A DNA stretch of 64,000 nucleotides from Shewanella sp. MR-4 (GCF_000014685.1 NC_008321.1:248001-312000); one strand, 5' to 3'; positions 29,801 through 38,830 are shown, counted from the stretch's first letter. Translations and numbers: made by a program. The notes: generated from the letters alone by a model not told the origin.

Positions 29801-29817
29801 TGCACCGATTTGGTGCA
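29801..29817. promoter_or_regulatory. NtrC-binding palindrome upstream of glnL
   Basis: TGCACCGATTTGGTGCA is an inverted repeat (TGCACC-N5-GGTGCA) close to the enteric NtrC consensus TGCAC-N7-GTGCA. A further half-site TTGCACC occurs at 29788-29794. The short distance to the glnL start suggests autoregulation, perhaps repression as at E. coli glnL. Confidence 0.75.
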
Positions 29818-29886
29818 GGCTGCAACTCGACTTCATCAAACGGCTAAATTGAGCAAAAACAACCTAATCAATTGTTATTTAATAGT

Positions 29887-30420
29887 TTAATTGGATTTAG
29901 GTTGCTTTTTCGGGACTGGATTCATCGCCGCTTGATGAAGAAATATCTTTCGTGGAGAGCTAGATGCAAAGACTTTGCCGTTTTGAGTCATAGTGTCGAC
30001 AACAATGGTATGTTCACCTCGGTCGATGTTAGTCAGTTGAAAGATGCCGCCTACTTGAGGCTGACCAACCATTTGGCCGTCGAGTTTTAAGGCCATCAGA
30101 TACTGACTTTTGATCTCAGGGGTAACAGTCGCAGTAACTTGAAAGTCACCGTTATTGTCCCTGACGGTTTCCTCTTCCATGGGGGAGGTGATGACGACTT
30201 GGTACTGAATTTGTTGAATGACTTGCGAGTCATTAGCGTCATTTTTGACCGGGGGAAGGGCAATCTGATTGAGTGTTTTTTCTTTTAACTCAACTACCTC
30301 GGCGTTGGGGTGGGGTTCATCTGAGTAATGGACTTTTCCATCCTTATCGACCCATTTGTACACTGTTGCCTGAGCGAGCAGGCTGAGCAGCAATAAGCTG
30401 ATGAGGGTTAATACACGCAT
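29887..30420 (-). CDS. DUF4124 periplasmic protein
   Basis: The 177-residue protein has a signal peptide (MRVLTLISLLLLSLLAQA) followed directly by the DUF4124 signature TVYKWVDKDGKVHYSDEPHP. The rest is a beta-rich domain (VVITSPMEEETVRDNNGDFQVTATV-like stretch; key features PMEEETV and the D-x-N-G turn), then a basic C-terminus ending in KKQPKSN. Function is unknown. It is often found beside glnL/glnG in Shewanella and Vibrio, which I recall rather than see. It is transcribed leftward, 121 bases ahead of glnL. Confidence 0.85.
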   Translation of the reverse strand: MRVLTLISLLLLSLLAQATVYKWVDKDGKVHYSDEPHPNAEVVELKEKTLNQIALPPVKNDANDSQVIQQIQYQVVITSPMEEETVRDNNGDFQVTATVTPEIKSQYLMALKLDGQMVGQPQVGGIFQLTNIDRGEHTIVVDTMTQNGKVFASSSPRKIFLHQAAMNPVPKKQPKSN

Positions 30421-30652
30421 GCGAAAGTCCTTTTACCTTGAAGATGAAGTCCTTCAAGATTAGTCGTTTTTTCATCAAAAATCATGGTGTTTTATTCATT
30501 TCACTTGAGGTTTTGTGCCGTATGAATCGCGGGTTTGCTTTATGCCGCTAATGCAATGGCTAGTTCGAGTATGGCTGCAAATCTGTCGTGGGATGAACCA
30601 GAGATAAGCGGTAATGTTAAAACATGGAGGAGCTTGCCTCTTTTGGGGGAAA

Positions 30653-30677
30653 ATCAACGCACCGTTATGGTGCGTTG
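30653..30677 (-). terminator. Terminator of the alcohol dehydrogenase gene
   Basis: TCAACGCACC and GGTGCGTTGA form a 10-bp stem with a five-base loop. On the minus strand it is followed by TTTTCCCC. It lies just past the stop of the YqhD-like gene. Confidence 0.75.
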
Positions 30678-30693
30678 ACGACTTGTACTACGA

Positions 30694-31851
30694 TTATAGC
30701 GCCAGCGTTAAAATATTACGGCTCATGGCGGGGTCGATATTGCCACGCTCACCTAAGGCAACCATGTCATGTTTCTCAAGTTGGGAGACGACAGCATCGA
30801 CGGCTTCTTTACCTAAATCATAGGCAGACAAGTGGGTTGCAATGCCCATCGCTTCGAAAAAGGCTTGGGTTTTAGCAATTGCGGCCTCAATCCGTTCATC
30901 TTCTGAGCCAGTGTTGATATGCCACACTCTGTCTGCAAATTGCAGTAATTTTTCGCGCTTAGCAGCCTTGGTACAGCGTAATAATGCTGGCAATACAATG
31001 GATAAGGTACGGGCGTGGTCAATATCATATAGAGCTGTGAGTTCATGGCCTATCATGTGTGTTGCCCAGTCGTGCGGTACACCCGTCGCGATAGTGCCAT
31101 TGAGTGCCATGGTCGCGACCCACATCAAGTTAGCGCGGATATCGTAATCTTCTGGCTGTGTGAGTGCCTGTGGCCCTAGTTCAATCAAAATTTGCAGCAA
31201 GCCTTCGGCAAATCTGTCCTGTACTGCTGCGTTGACCGGATAGGTGAGGTATTGCTCTGTGATATGTACAAAGGCATCGACTACGCCGTTTGCCACTTGT
31301 CTTTCAGGCAGTGTGAAGGTTTTGGTTGGATCGAGAATTGAGAATTGCGGATAAACCAAATCGTTACGGAACGGCAGCTTAGCTTTCAGGGATTTGCGGG
31401 TCACGACGCTGGCGTTGTTCATCTCAGAGCCCGTCGCGGGCAAGGTTAATACCGAGCCAAATGGCATGGCTTTGGTCACCTTGGTGCCCCAACTTGTCAG
31501 AATATCCCAAGGCTCGCCTTCAAATACCGCAGCCGCAGCAACAAATTTAGTGCCATCAATCACCGAACCACCACCGACGGCGAGCAAAAAGTCGATGTTC
31601 AGTTCACGTACTTGCGCAACAGCAAGCATAAGGGTTTCATAGGTTGGGTTAGGCTCGATCCCTTCGAACTCGACCACGAAACGATCTCCAAGCGCATGCT
31701 TGACTTCGGCTAATGTGCCAGTGCGTCTGGCACTGCTTCCGCCAAATAACACCATGACTCTGGCATTGCTTGGTACTAAAGCATCGATTTCAGCAATGGT
31801 GTTTTTACCAAAATGGATTCGTGTTGGGTTGTAGTAGGCGAAATTGAACAT
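30694..31851 (-). CDS. yqhD: YqhD-like NADPH-dependent iron-containing alcohol/aldehyde dehydrogenase
   Basis: The 385-residue protein is a group III alcohol dehydrogenase. The opening MFNFAYYNPTRIHFGK matches the YqhD/BDH branch. The nucleotide motif is GGGSVIDGTKF near 95-105. Metal-site residues lie in VVDAFVHITEQYL, GVPHDWATHMIGHEL and the following DIDHARTLSI segment. YqhD reduces toxic short aldehydes such as glyoxal and acrolein with NADPH. An operator shared with the upstream NemR-like gene indicates electrophile-responsive control. Confidence 0.92.
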   Translation of the reverse strand: MFNFAYYNPTRIHFGKNTIAEIDALVPSNARVMVLFGGSSARRTGTLAEVKHALGDRFVVEFEGIEPNPTYETLMLAVAQVRELNIDFLLAVGGGSVIDGTKFVAAAAVFEGEPWDILTSWGTKVTKAMPFGSVLTLPATGSEMNNASVVTRKSLKAKLPFRNDLVYPQFSILDPTKTFTLPERQVANGVVDAFVHITEQYLTYPVNAAVQDRFAEGLLQILIELGPQALTQPEDYDIRANLMWVATMALNGTIATGVPHDWATHMIGHELTALYDIDHARTLSIVLPALLRCTKAAKREKLLQFADRVWHINTGSEDERIEAAIAKTQAFFEAMGIATHLSAYDLGKEAVDAVVSQLEKHDMVALGERGNIDPAMSRNILTLAL

Positions 31852-31886
31852 AGTGAGGTTTGTCCTATGGTTAAAAATGAATTTAG

Positions 31887-31903
31887 TAGACCAGTCGTCT
31901 AGT
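31887..31903. promoter_or_regulatory. NemR-type operator ahead of yqhD
   Basis: TAGACCAGTCGTCTAGT lies 36 bases upstream of the yqhD start. TAGAC-N5-GTCTA is an inverted repeat like the NemR box TAGACC-N4-GGTCTA. The identical 17-mer occurs at 32615-32631. Confidence 0.82.
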
Positions 31904-31995
31904 TTGCTTGGCTACTAAAATGATAAATCGAGTAGATTAAGTAAAATTTTATTAATCAATTGGTTGTTAGTCGGTTGCGCATGGAGTCGATAACA

Positions 31996-32592
31996 TTAAC
32001 GCACAGTTTTGGTCTTTAAAATGGCTTCGGTCGTGACTAGGGCGCGCTCTAAGGCTGCTCGACTGTGGCCAAGTTTATTCATCAGGCTGGCGCCGATCCA
32101 CATGTGATACAACAATTCTGCCGTTGCTTGAGCATCCTGTTCGCAGATGGAGTTATCCGCAATCCCTGTTTGAATGCAATGAGTTAAGCGTTCAATGATG
32201 CCTGCAGAACCTTTTAAAAGTACAAGGCGCATTGCTTCTGAGAGGTCGGCAACCTCGGCACTTAATTTAACGACTAAGCATTTTTGATCGACACAACCAT
32301 CTTGCTGTACATGCAGCCATCTTTGCCAGTATTGCATTTGGCGCTCAAAGCCGGAGAGTTGTGGGTTGGCAAATAAGCTATCAAGCTCTGCTTGGTATTG
32401 CTCAAAATAACCCGTTAACAGCGCCTCGCCGAATTGTTCTTTAGATTTAAAGTAATGGTAAAACGAGCCTTTCGGTACTTGGGCGGCCTTGAGTAGTTGG
32501 GCTAACCCTAGGCACGAAAAGCCTTGCTTAACGATCAGTGAGTAACCGACGTCGAGAATATGCTGACGAGTAGATTGGGTTTCTGTTTTCAT
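31996..32592 (-). CDS. nemR: TetR-family repressor, NemR-like
   Basis: The 198-residue regulator has an N-terminal helix-turn-helix (SCLGLAQLLKAAQVPKGSFYHYFKSKEQFG) nearly superimposable on E. coli NemR. Its ligand domain holds the motif QKCLVVKLSAEVADLSE, where the cysteine aligns with the NemR redox cysteine C106. NemR releases DNA on reaction with electrophiles such as methylglyoxal, quinones or hypochlorite. Here it is followed by yqhD rather than nemA/gloA. The identical operators ahead of both genes make the regulon assignment convincing. The start at 32592 follows a GGGGAAA-type ribosome site region on the complement. Confidence 0.87.
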   Translation of the reverse strand: MKTETQSTRQHILDVGYSLIVKQGFSCLGLAQLLKAAQVPKGSFYHYFKSKEQFGEALLTGYFEQYQAELDSLFANPQLSGFERQMQYWQRWLHVQQDGCVDQKCLVVKLSAEVADLSEAMRLVLLKGSAGIIERLTHCIQTGIADNSICEQDAQATAELLYHMWIGASLMNKLGHSRAALERALVTTEAILKTKTVR

Positions 32593-32614
32593 GGGGAAAG
32601 AGCATAAAGCAAAT

Positions 32615-32638
32615 TAGACCAGTCGTCTAGTGGTCTGG
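32615..32638. promoter_or_regulatory. NemR-type operator ahead of the TetR gene
   Basis: TAGACCAGTCGTCTAGT (32615-32631) is identical to the site before yqhD. The adjoining bases extend it so that AGACCA also pairs with TGGTCT nine bases on. This gives two overlapping inverted repeats, 23 bases upstream of the repressor start. Confidence 0.8.
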
Positions 32639-32707
32639 TTTGCATCAATCACAGCTAACAATCCATAAAGGGATGCCTAAGTTAGTTAAGCATCCCCTAC
32701 AAGCGTG

Positions 32708-33019
32708 TTACAGGTAGCTACAGCAATACTCTGCAATTGCACTGTTACGGATTTTGAAGCTGGCATTGGCCACGAGTTCGAATTGACTGCCTTCACTAAA
32801 GGTTTGCCAAGTTGTGCTATCTGGCAGTAATACCTCGAAACTGCCACTGGTGACTTGCATTATTTCACCCTGCGAGGTCGAAAACTCGTATTCTCCAGGG
32901 AGGACGACACCTAGGGTTTGCTTGCTGCCATCATTGAAGAATACGCTGCGGCTGGCAACTTTGCCCTCAAAATAAATATTGGCTTTTTTCGCGACCGAGA
33001 CTTGCTCAATTAACTCCAT
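32708..33019 (-). CDS. ppnP: Pyrimidine/purine nucleoside phosphorylase PpnP
   Basis: The 103-residue cupin (formerly DUF1255/YaiE) cleaves nucleosides with phosphate. Family motifs are KANIYFEGKVASRSV, LGVVLPGEYEF, GEIMQVTSGSFEVLLP and SFKIRNSAIAEYCCSYL at the C-terminus. The length equals the family norm. It is transcribed leftward, separately from the NemR-like gene (115 bases). Known PpnP enzymes accept uridine, adenosine, guanosine and others. Confidence 0.93.
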   Translation of the reverse strand: MELIEQVSVAKKANIYFEGKVASRSVFFNDGSKQTLGVVLPGEYEFSTSQGEIMQVTSGSFEVLLPDSTTWQTFSEGSQFELVANASFKIRNSAIAEYCCSYL

Positions 33020-33318
33020 TATGTGCTCCCAAATAGTAAATGATTTATGAATTTATATTCATTTTGCGTGATTTTCAATTCAATTATTGTAAGGGGAACA
33101 AACTTCTGCTGTGGGGATTACTATCGCGTGATGTGAGGGACATTTAAGTGCAAATGATATGTGCTTTTTCATCGTATCACAGCTGTTGATGCGGAACTCT
33201 GCTGCGCTTAATTAAATCTATCAGAGTATTTTGTTGGGTAAGGATTCTTCTCCTATAGTTTTAGTGGCAGAGGTTAGCTGTTAACAATGGAATGTATTGT
33301 GTGACAAGGAGTGTCTCC
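33020..33318. other. Intergenic region, ppnP / chemoreceptor gene
   Basis: A 299-base divergent gap. I see no clear promoter or palindrome. It contains the ribosome site AAGGAG before the chemoreceptor start at 33319. Confidence 0.4.
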
Positions 33319-35273
33319 ATGGGATTTACGCGTAAAATTCAACTCATCAGTTTGCTGATCGTCCTCTTACCGCTGGTGCTTGCGACTGCGATAGTGACCT
33401 ATCTTGCTAAAAATGAACTCTTTGCAGAGGCTCAGTCACGTTTGGTGGCCGTGCGGGAGATTAAGCAGCGACAGATCAACGGTATGTTTCAAGACTTTTC
33501 CGATAACTTACAGTCCGTCAGTGCGGTGATTGCCAGCCGCCGAATCTAGAAATCTTGAGCGATTTAGACTCAACGCTCAAATCCCTCAACAAGCTGCTGG
33601 GCTTCTATGACCTGTTTATCATTTCCGACGACGGAACGGTTTTTTACACTGTGGCAAAAGAGCCAGACTATGGCACTAACCTGCGTACTGGCCCCTATCA
33701 AACCTCTGGGCTTGCACAACTTTTCGATAAGGCGCTCGCGACATCGGACACTGTGTTTTTACAGGATTTCTCCTCCTACGCGCCATCGAATGGGCAGGCG
33801 GCTGCCTTTATTGGGCAAGGGATCCAAGTCAATGGACGGCATATTGTCGTGGCGGCACAAGTGTTGATAGAACGGATTAATAGGGTGATGCAGATCCGCG
33901 AAGGGATGGGGGATTCGGGGGAAACCTATCTCATCGGCCCCGATAATCGAATGCGTTCTGACTCTTTCCTCGATCCTAAAAACCGAACTGTGTCAGCCTC
34001 TTTTGCGGGCACTATCGCACAAAATGGGGTGGATACTCTGGCAGTAAAAGCGGCATTGGCAGGGCAAGAGGGGGTTATACAGATATATGATTATAATCAT
34101 AATTTGGTGCTGTCGGCTTACTCTCCTGTTGTCGAGATGGGACTCAAATGGGGCTTAATGGCCGAGATTGATGTGAGTGAAATTGCCGCGCCTGCCTACC
34201 ATATGATGTATATCGGGCTGATGGTGTGTGCCTTGTCTGTGGTGCTGGCTATCGTGGCTGCAAAACTTGTGACCAGCTTTGTACTTAAGCCTTTGGGCGG
34301 TGAGCCTGAGGATATGTGTCATTTGACTAGCCTTATCGCTTCCGGGGACTTAACCCATAGTCTCTCCCACGGCCATGCCGATAATCATTTAATGAGCTGG
34401 CTCGCGAGGATGCAGACTAAATTAAAGGAAATTATTAGCCAATTGGTGGGCATGGGTCATGAATTGGAATCTGCAGCAGAACAAAATTCTGCGGCTATGT
34501 GTCAGGCCGATTGCAGCATTCAATTGCAAGCGAAAGAGACAGACATGTTAGCCACGGCCGTAGAGGAAATGAGTTATGCCGCCGCCGAAATCAGTACCAA
34601 TACTCTGAAATCCTCCGACGAGGTGGCCTCTTGTACTCAATCGAGTGGCATTCTTTCACAAAATCTTGCGAGTACCCGCCAAAGCTTACAGGTGACACTA
34701 GCAAGTTTTGCCGCCATTCATCAGCAGGTCGGAAATCTTGAGGCTGATAGCCAGAAAATCGGCAGTGTGTTGGATGTGATTAATGCGATTGCCGAGCAAA
34801 CCAATCTGTTAGCCCTCAATGCGGCGATTGAAGCTGCCCGAGCAGGCGAGCATGGGCGTGGATTTGCGGTGGTGGCCGATGAAGTGCGGCAACTTGCGGT
34901 GAAGGTACAAGAGGCGACGCAGGATATTGGAAAGGTATTGCAGGGGATCCAGCAGCAATCGGGTGTGCTGGCGCAGCATAGCGTGACTTGTTCGTCTGAG
35001 GCATCTAAAACGGCTGAGGATGCCGAAGGCATGCAAGCGGCGGTGGATGATATTGCTATGCGGCTCGAAACACTCAAAGCCTTAATGATCCAAACGGCAA
35101 CGGCCGCAGAGGAACAAACCACTGTGTCGGCGACGATTGCCCAAGGCATTGCAGGGCTCAGCGCGGCGGCGGAGGAAAATAGCGCGGCCATTAGCCAAGT
35201 GGCCGCGAGCACCCGCAGCCTGTTAGGGCTAGCAAACCAACTTGGTTTAACAACGGCTCAGTTTAAGGTCTAG
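33319..35273 (+). pseudogene. Methyl-accepting chemotaxis protein gene broken by a frameshift
   Basis: A dCache-type chemoreceptor is split between two frames. The first frame starts at ATG 33319 (AAGGAG seven bases ahead) with membrane helix 1 and reads to TAG at 33547. The second frame is open from 33507 and carries the rest: sensor domain (LLGFYDLFIISDDG onward), helix 2, HAMP-like region and signalling tip (NAIAEQTNLLALNAAIEAARAG), ending at 35273. Joining the frames around 33538-33543 gives SVSAVIASR-PNLEILSDL, as expected if one C was lost from a CCGCC run. It is either a recent pseudogene or a sequencing error. The C-terminal piece alone could be read from TTG 33555 without its first anchor. 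Confidence 0.85.
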
Positions 35274-35360
35274 GACGCAGTGCCAAGCATAAGTAAGCAA
35301 TGCCGAGCATTCGCCGTTCTTGCAACTGGGTGACTATTATTGCTGCGCCGTTTGTTATGC

Positions 35361-35394
35361 ATCCGCCAGAAGGGATTATCTGGCGGATTTTTTC
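35361..35394 (+). terminator. Terminator after the chemoreceptor gene
   Basis: ATCCGCCAGA and TCTGGCGGAT form a perfect 10-bp stem with an eight-base loop, followed by TTTTTC. Confidence 0.85.
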
Positions 35395-35421
35395 TTTAGG
35401 GCGACGATTAATCTTGAAAAA

Positions 35422-37521
35422 CTAACGCTTACGCCAGATCGTCATCTCTGAAATCGAATGCTGGAATTTACGCTTGGTTTCGCGGATAACGAAGGGGATT
35501 TCTTTCACCGCGACCAGTTCAAATTGGCCTATCAAGGTTTCGGTTAACCCATCTAAAGTAGTGAAGTTCTCCCCTTTGACTTTAATCCCCCCAAGCCATT
35601 TATCCTTTGGCGTGTAGTCTTCGAGCCAAGTATAGGGCGAGGCGATAACCAGATATCCTCCTTGATTGATGCGTTGTCCAATACTGGTGAGGAAATGTTG
35701 AGGGTCGTTCAATCTGTCGATGAGATTTGAGGCATAGACCAAATCGTATCCTGTGTAGATTGGCTTGAGATTACAGGCATCCCCTTGGATAAAATTGACT
35801 TTTTTGGCTTCGCCAAGGTATCCCAGTTTAGCAAGGCTGACACTCTTGAATTCCTGTAAGTCTCCCTCGGTGCGAATGGTGTAGCGTTTTTCGCCTTGTT
35901 CGGTCAGGGCGTAAGCCTGCTGGATAAAGCGCGCCGAAAAGTCGATGCCATCCACGCGGTCGAACACTTTGGCTAACTCAAAACTAGCGCGTCCGACTGA
36001 GCAACCTATATCTAAGGCTTTGGTGGTGTGCTCAAGTTGGATCTCGTTGAGTGCTTGTTGCACCCCATTAACACAAAAATTAGGCACACCAAAGTACTCG
36101 GCGCCATAGTGAAATTCTAAATACTGGGAAATCAGTTCATCGGTTTCGTACACATTCACCTCGGCCATTTGTTCTGGATTTTGCAACGACTCGACGTAAC
36201 GAAATCCTGCATGCTGGTAAAAGTGGCGCCTAAAGGCATAACGTGAAGCCGCAATGGCTTCATTGCCGGTTGAGATCCACGAGCCGCCCTTAATCAGATT
36301 GTGCTTGCCATCGAAGGTCGGCGTCGAAAAATCATCGTAGAGCGGATGTACGGCAAAACCATTAAAACCGTCGATAGCGGTTTCAGTCCATTGCCAGACA
36401 TTGCCGACAATGTCATAAAAATCATTGTGTTTAAAGCGGTTCACCGGGCAGGAAGAGGCGTAATAAGCTAGCGAGATATTGCCTGGAACTTCATGCCAAT
36501 CGGGGGCGTCGCTCGGTACATTTTCCCGCAAGATATACCACTCGGCTTCGGTGAGCAGGCGAATATTGCTCTGGCTTTGGCGCGCCTTCCAATTACAAAA
36601 GGCCTTAGCTTCGAGTTGATTGACTTCGACGGGCCAATTGAGCGGCAAGGGGATTTCGCTGGCGAGGTTACGTTGCCACCATTTATCATCGCGGCGGCGC
36701 CAAAAACGTGGCATTTGGGCTTGGGTATATGCCAGCCAAGCTTGTCCTTCCTCATTCCAATAGTCTTGAGTTTGATAGCCTCCCCCTTCGACAAAGGCTA
36801 GGTATTCTTGATTGCTCACTAAGTACTTTGAGGCTTTAAAGTCGGCGACTTTAAAACTCTTGTTACCGTATTCGTTATCCCAGCCATAGGTGTTGTCTTG
36901 CTCTTTTTTACCTAAGGTGATTTTTTTTCCCGCCACGGCAAGTAGTTGATTGGGTTCGGCGTTGCCAACATCCTGACATTCTGGCCACTGTGCATTGGTA
37001 CACACATCCTCTAATGGAAGCTGGCGAATAATGGCGGAAGAGGTCTCTAAGTGAATGCGCTCGTGTTCTATGCCCATCAAGATGACCCAAGCGGGACTGT
37101 CTTGGCTGATCGGCAGAGTGATTGGCATGGTATCAATCAGTTGATTGACGACCTGTTTGACTTGCTCCCGATAAGTCTTTACCTCTGCGACACTTGGCCA
37201 TTGATAGTGGGTTTCGTCGAGGTCATCCCAAGACATTTCGTCCACACCGATGGCAAACATAGATTCAAAGTGATCATTCACTCGTTCATCGAGATACTTA
37301 CCCAGCTTGAGTTTATTGATATAGAAAGTGGCGGTATGGCCAAAGTAAAAAATCAGCGGATGGCGCAGTGGTTCGGCTTTGACGTAATAAGCCTCGTCAA
37401 GCTTTATCAGCTCGAATAAGGATTCGTAGAGTGCCCATGTTTGGTTGAAGTATTGCTTAAGCTCTTGACGTTTCAGCGCCTCATTCTCACCCGTAAGTTT
37501 GGGTGTTTGCAAAACTGGCAT
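35422..37521 (-). CDS. ovoA: 5-histidylcysteine sulfoxide synthase / 4-mercaptohistidine methyltransferase OvoA
   Basis: OvoA builds ovothiol: an iron-dependent sulfoxide synthase joins cysteine to histidine C5, and a fused SAM domain N-methylates the product. The 699-residue protein has a DinB-like N-terminal domain with the iron motif IEHERIHLETS near 170, an FGE-sulfatase domain (about 215-460; LTEAEWYILRENV, VGNVWQWTETAIDGF, KGGSWISTGNEA) and a C-terminal methyltransferase (motif ALDIGCSVGRASFELAKVF). The full three-domain form is present. I start at ATG 37521 because GGAG lies nine bases upstream; earlier in-frame codons lack a ribosome site. It is monocistronic. Confidence 0.93.
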   Translation of the reverse strand: MPVLQTPKLTGENEALKRQELKQYFNQTWALYESLFELIKLDEAYYVKAEPLRHPLIFYFGHTATFYINKLKLGKYLDERVNDHFESMFAIGVDEMSWDDLDETHYQWPSVAEVKTYREQVKQVVNQLIDTMPITLPISQDSPAWVILMGIEHERIHLETSSAIIRQLPLEDVCTNAQWPECQDVGNAEPNQLLAVAGKKITLGKKEQDNTYGWDNEYGNKSFKVADFKASKYLVSNQEYLAFVEGGGYQTQDYWNEEGQAWLAYTQAQMPRFWRRRDDKWWQRNLASEIPLPLNWPVEVNQLEAKAFCNWKARQSQSNIRLLTEAEWYILRENVPSDAPDWHEVPGNISLAYYASSCPVNRFKHNDFYDIVGNVWQWTETAIDGFNGFAVHPLYDDFSTPTFDGKHNLIKGGSWISTGNEAIAASRYAFRRHFYQHAGFRYVESLQNPEQMAEVNVYETDELISQYLEFHYGAEYFGVPNFCVNGVQQALNEIQLEHTTKALDIGCSVGRASFELAKVFDRVDGIDFSARFIQQAYALTEQGEKRYTIRTEGDLQEFKSVSLAKLGYLGEAKKVNFIQGDACNLKPIYTGYDLVYASNLIDRLNDPQHFLTSIGQRINQGGYLVIASPYTWLEDYTPKDKWLGGIKVKGENFTTLDGLTETLIGQFELVAVKEIPFVIRETKRKFQHSISEMTIWRKR

Positions 37522-37557
37522 ATTCGATTTCTCCATAGGGCAAGCAGATGCCATCAA

Positions 37558-37861
37558 GGTGGCTATGGGTTATCAGGCTCAATACGTGGCATGGGTTTAT
37601 TGGATCACTCTATCAACAAAATGTGGCAGTTATTGAGCTGTTTTTTTCAAGCTAACAGAAAGTAAGCATGGCTCCAATCACTAACTCGAAGTAGAGCATA
37701 TGACCGTAAAGATTTCATTTTTATTGCAGCTATGTGGGTTAGCGCTTGGGAGAAATTGTCTGCTGAAGGTTAAAATTATTTTATCCCTGACCAGTATTTT
37801 ATCTGCCAAGGTTAAGGCAGAATGTTCTCGTCCGTAAAATTATTATGCAGGATATAACGGG
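37558..37861. other. Intergenic region upstream of ovoA
   Basis: About 340 bases separate the ovoA start from the next rightward gene. A 45-codon open frame (37700-37837) is present but not convincing. Repeated TTAAGGCAG/TTAAAATTATT words are seen; no clear operator. Confidence 0.35.
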
Positions 37862-38257
37862 ATGGCAATGAACGCATTATGGATACCCGCTTGGTATGAG
37901 CTTGATCCGTCGATCGTTGTGGGCGTGACTGAAGAGTTTGTATTTCATAAACCCGCTACCAATGAGGCACTGAGATTTTACAGCGGAGCAAAAAAAACTG
38001 ACGCAGTGAAAGCGACAGGCGCAATTTCAAGCATTCATCACAAAGTCTTGGGGGATATTGAGAGTGTGGATGCGCAGGGGCTTGATTATACAATTGTTCT
38101 AAAAGATGGTCGTCGTTTGTTGGTCAATGCGGAGGAGGATCCTGGGCTGATTTACGAGTGGGTTGATGACAGTTGGCAACCATCTGAGATGGTGATCCAA
38201 GATTGGCAACTGGATGTAAAGTTTACCTCGCTTTCTCCCTTTAAGGCGGTCGACTAA
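37862..38257 (+). CDS. Hypothetical protein
   Basis: The 131-residue acidic soluble protein has no recognised family. It begins MAMNALWIPAWYELDPSIV and looks beta-rich with a small C-terminal segment (DDSWQPSEMVIQDWQLDVKF). A segment IESVDAQGLDYTIVLKDGRRLLVNAEEDPG-like (key words TIVLKDGRRL) suggests an SH3-like or barrel fold, but I cannot assign it. The start could be at M1 or M3 (37868). Confidence 0.65.
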   Translation: MAMNALWIPAWYELDPSIVVGVTEEFVFHKPATNEALRFYSGAKKTDAVKATGAISSIHHKVLGDIESVDAQGLDYTIVLKDGRRLLVNAEEDPGLIYEWVDDSWQPSEMVIQDWQLDVKFTSLSPFKAVD

Positions 38258-38265
38258 CCGCACTC

Positions 38266-38463
38266 TTATTTTTCTGAGCAGTCAGGCTCATAAGACTGAA
38301 CCGACTGCTCCTCAAATAACGCTTTTAGTAACTGATATTCATGCTGAATCTTCGCGACATAGGCGTCATGAAACTCTAACTCGTTAAACTCTTCTACACA
38401 TTGTCGATAACGGCGTAATTGCTCTTGTCCATCAATATCCTGATGCAACCAATCCATTAGCAT
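38266..38463 (-). CDS. Small hypothetical protein
   Basis: The 65-residue acidic, helical protein (LMDWLHQDIDGQEQLRRYRQ and onward) has no signal or membrane segment. ATG 38463 is preferred because AAGGA stands six bases upstream; an ATG at 38469 overlaps that site. It converges with the preceding gene with eight bases between stops. Composition and the ribosome site support coding. Family not recognised. Confidence 0.6.
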   Translation of the reverse strand: MLMDWLHQDIDGQEQLRRYRQCVEEFNELEFHDAYVAKIQHEYQLLKALFEEQSVQSYEPDCSEK

Positions 38464-38469
38464 AGGCAT

Positions 38470-38830
38470 TCCTTGCGTCTTTCATCCTTGAACAACCAGT
38501 TTAACCTTTTTCTAATCTAGTGTGGGATGGCATTTGATGACACTTTTATTAATAAATGTCTAAAAATCACGCATTTAAGAGTATTTTTATTATTTATCAG
38601 TATATTGCGTGGTTTTATTTAACGTTTAAGGTGCTGGGTGGGTTGTCTCGCTGAATTCAAATATGGATAAAGTCTTACAGCAAAAACTGCTATTGGCTGC
38701 CGTGATGGGGTTCAACACCTTGAATAGCTGCGATTGTGTCACCTGAGGTTTTGGTCTAGATTGATGGCTCTTTTAACCGAGTCATCGCCGAGAGTTAGCG
38801 CGGTCTGTTCTTTTATTATGGAGTCCTGTC
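38470..38830. other. Intergenic region
   Basis: A 361-base, A/T-rich gap between a leftward small gene and the PfkB kinase gene. It has two very short open frames (32 and 27 codons) without ribosome sites. Nothing else is supportable. Confidence 0.4.

Noticed and set aside
33507..33549. Programmed frameshift as the reason for the split chemoreceptor
   Set aside because: No slippery heptamer followed by structure is evident, and chemoreceptors are not known to use one. A plain deletion or sequencing error is simpler.
34721..35212. 163-codon open frame antisense to the chemoreceptor signalling domain
   Set aside because: Ala/Ser/Cys-rich shadow of the repeated helical chemoreceptor codons; no ribosome site.
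37700..37837. 45-codon open frame upstream of the 37862 gene
   Set aside because: Only a weak AGAG ahead of it, no recognised family and an A/T-rich promoter-like setting; not enough to call a gene.
38556..38746. Two short open frames of 32 and 27 codons
   Set aside because: No ribosome sites and no family resemblance.
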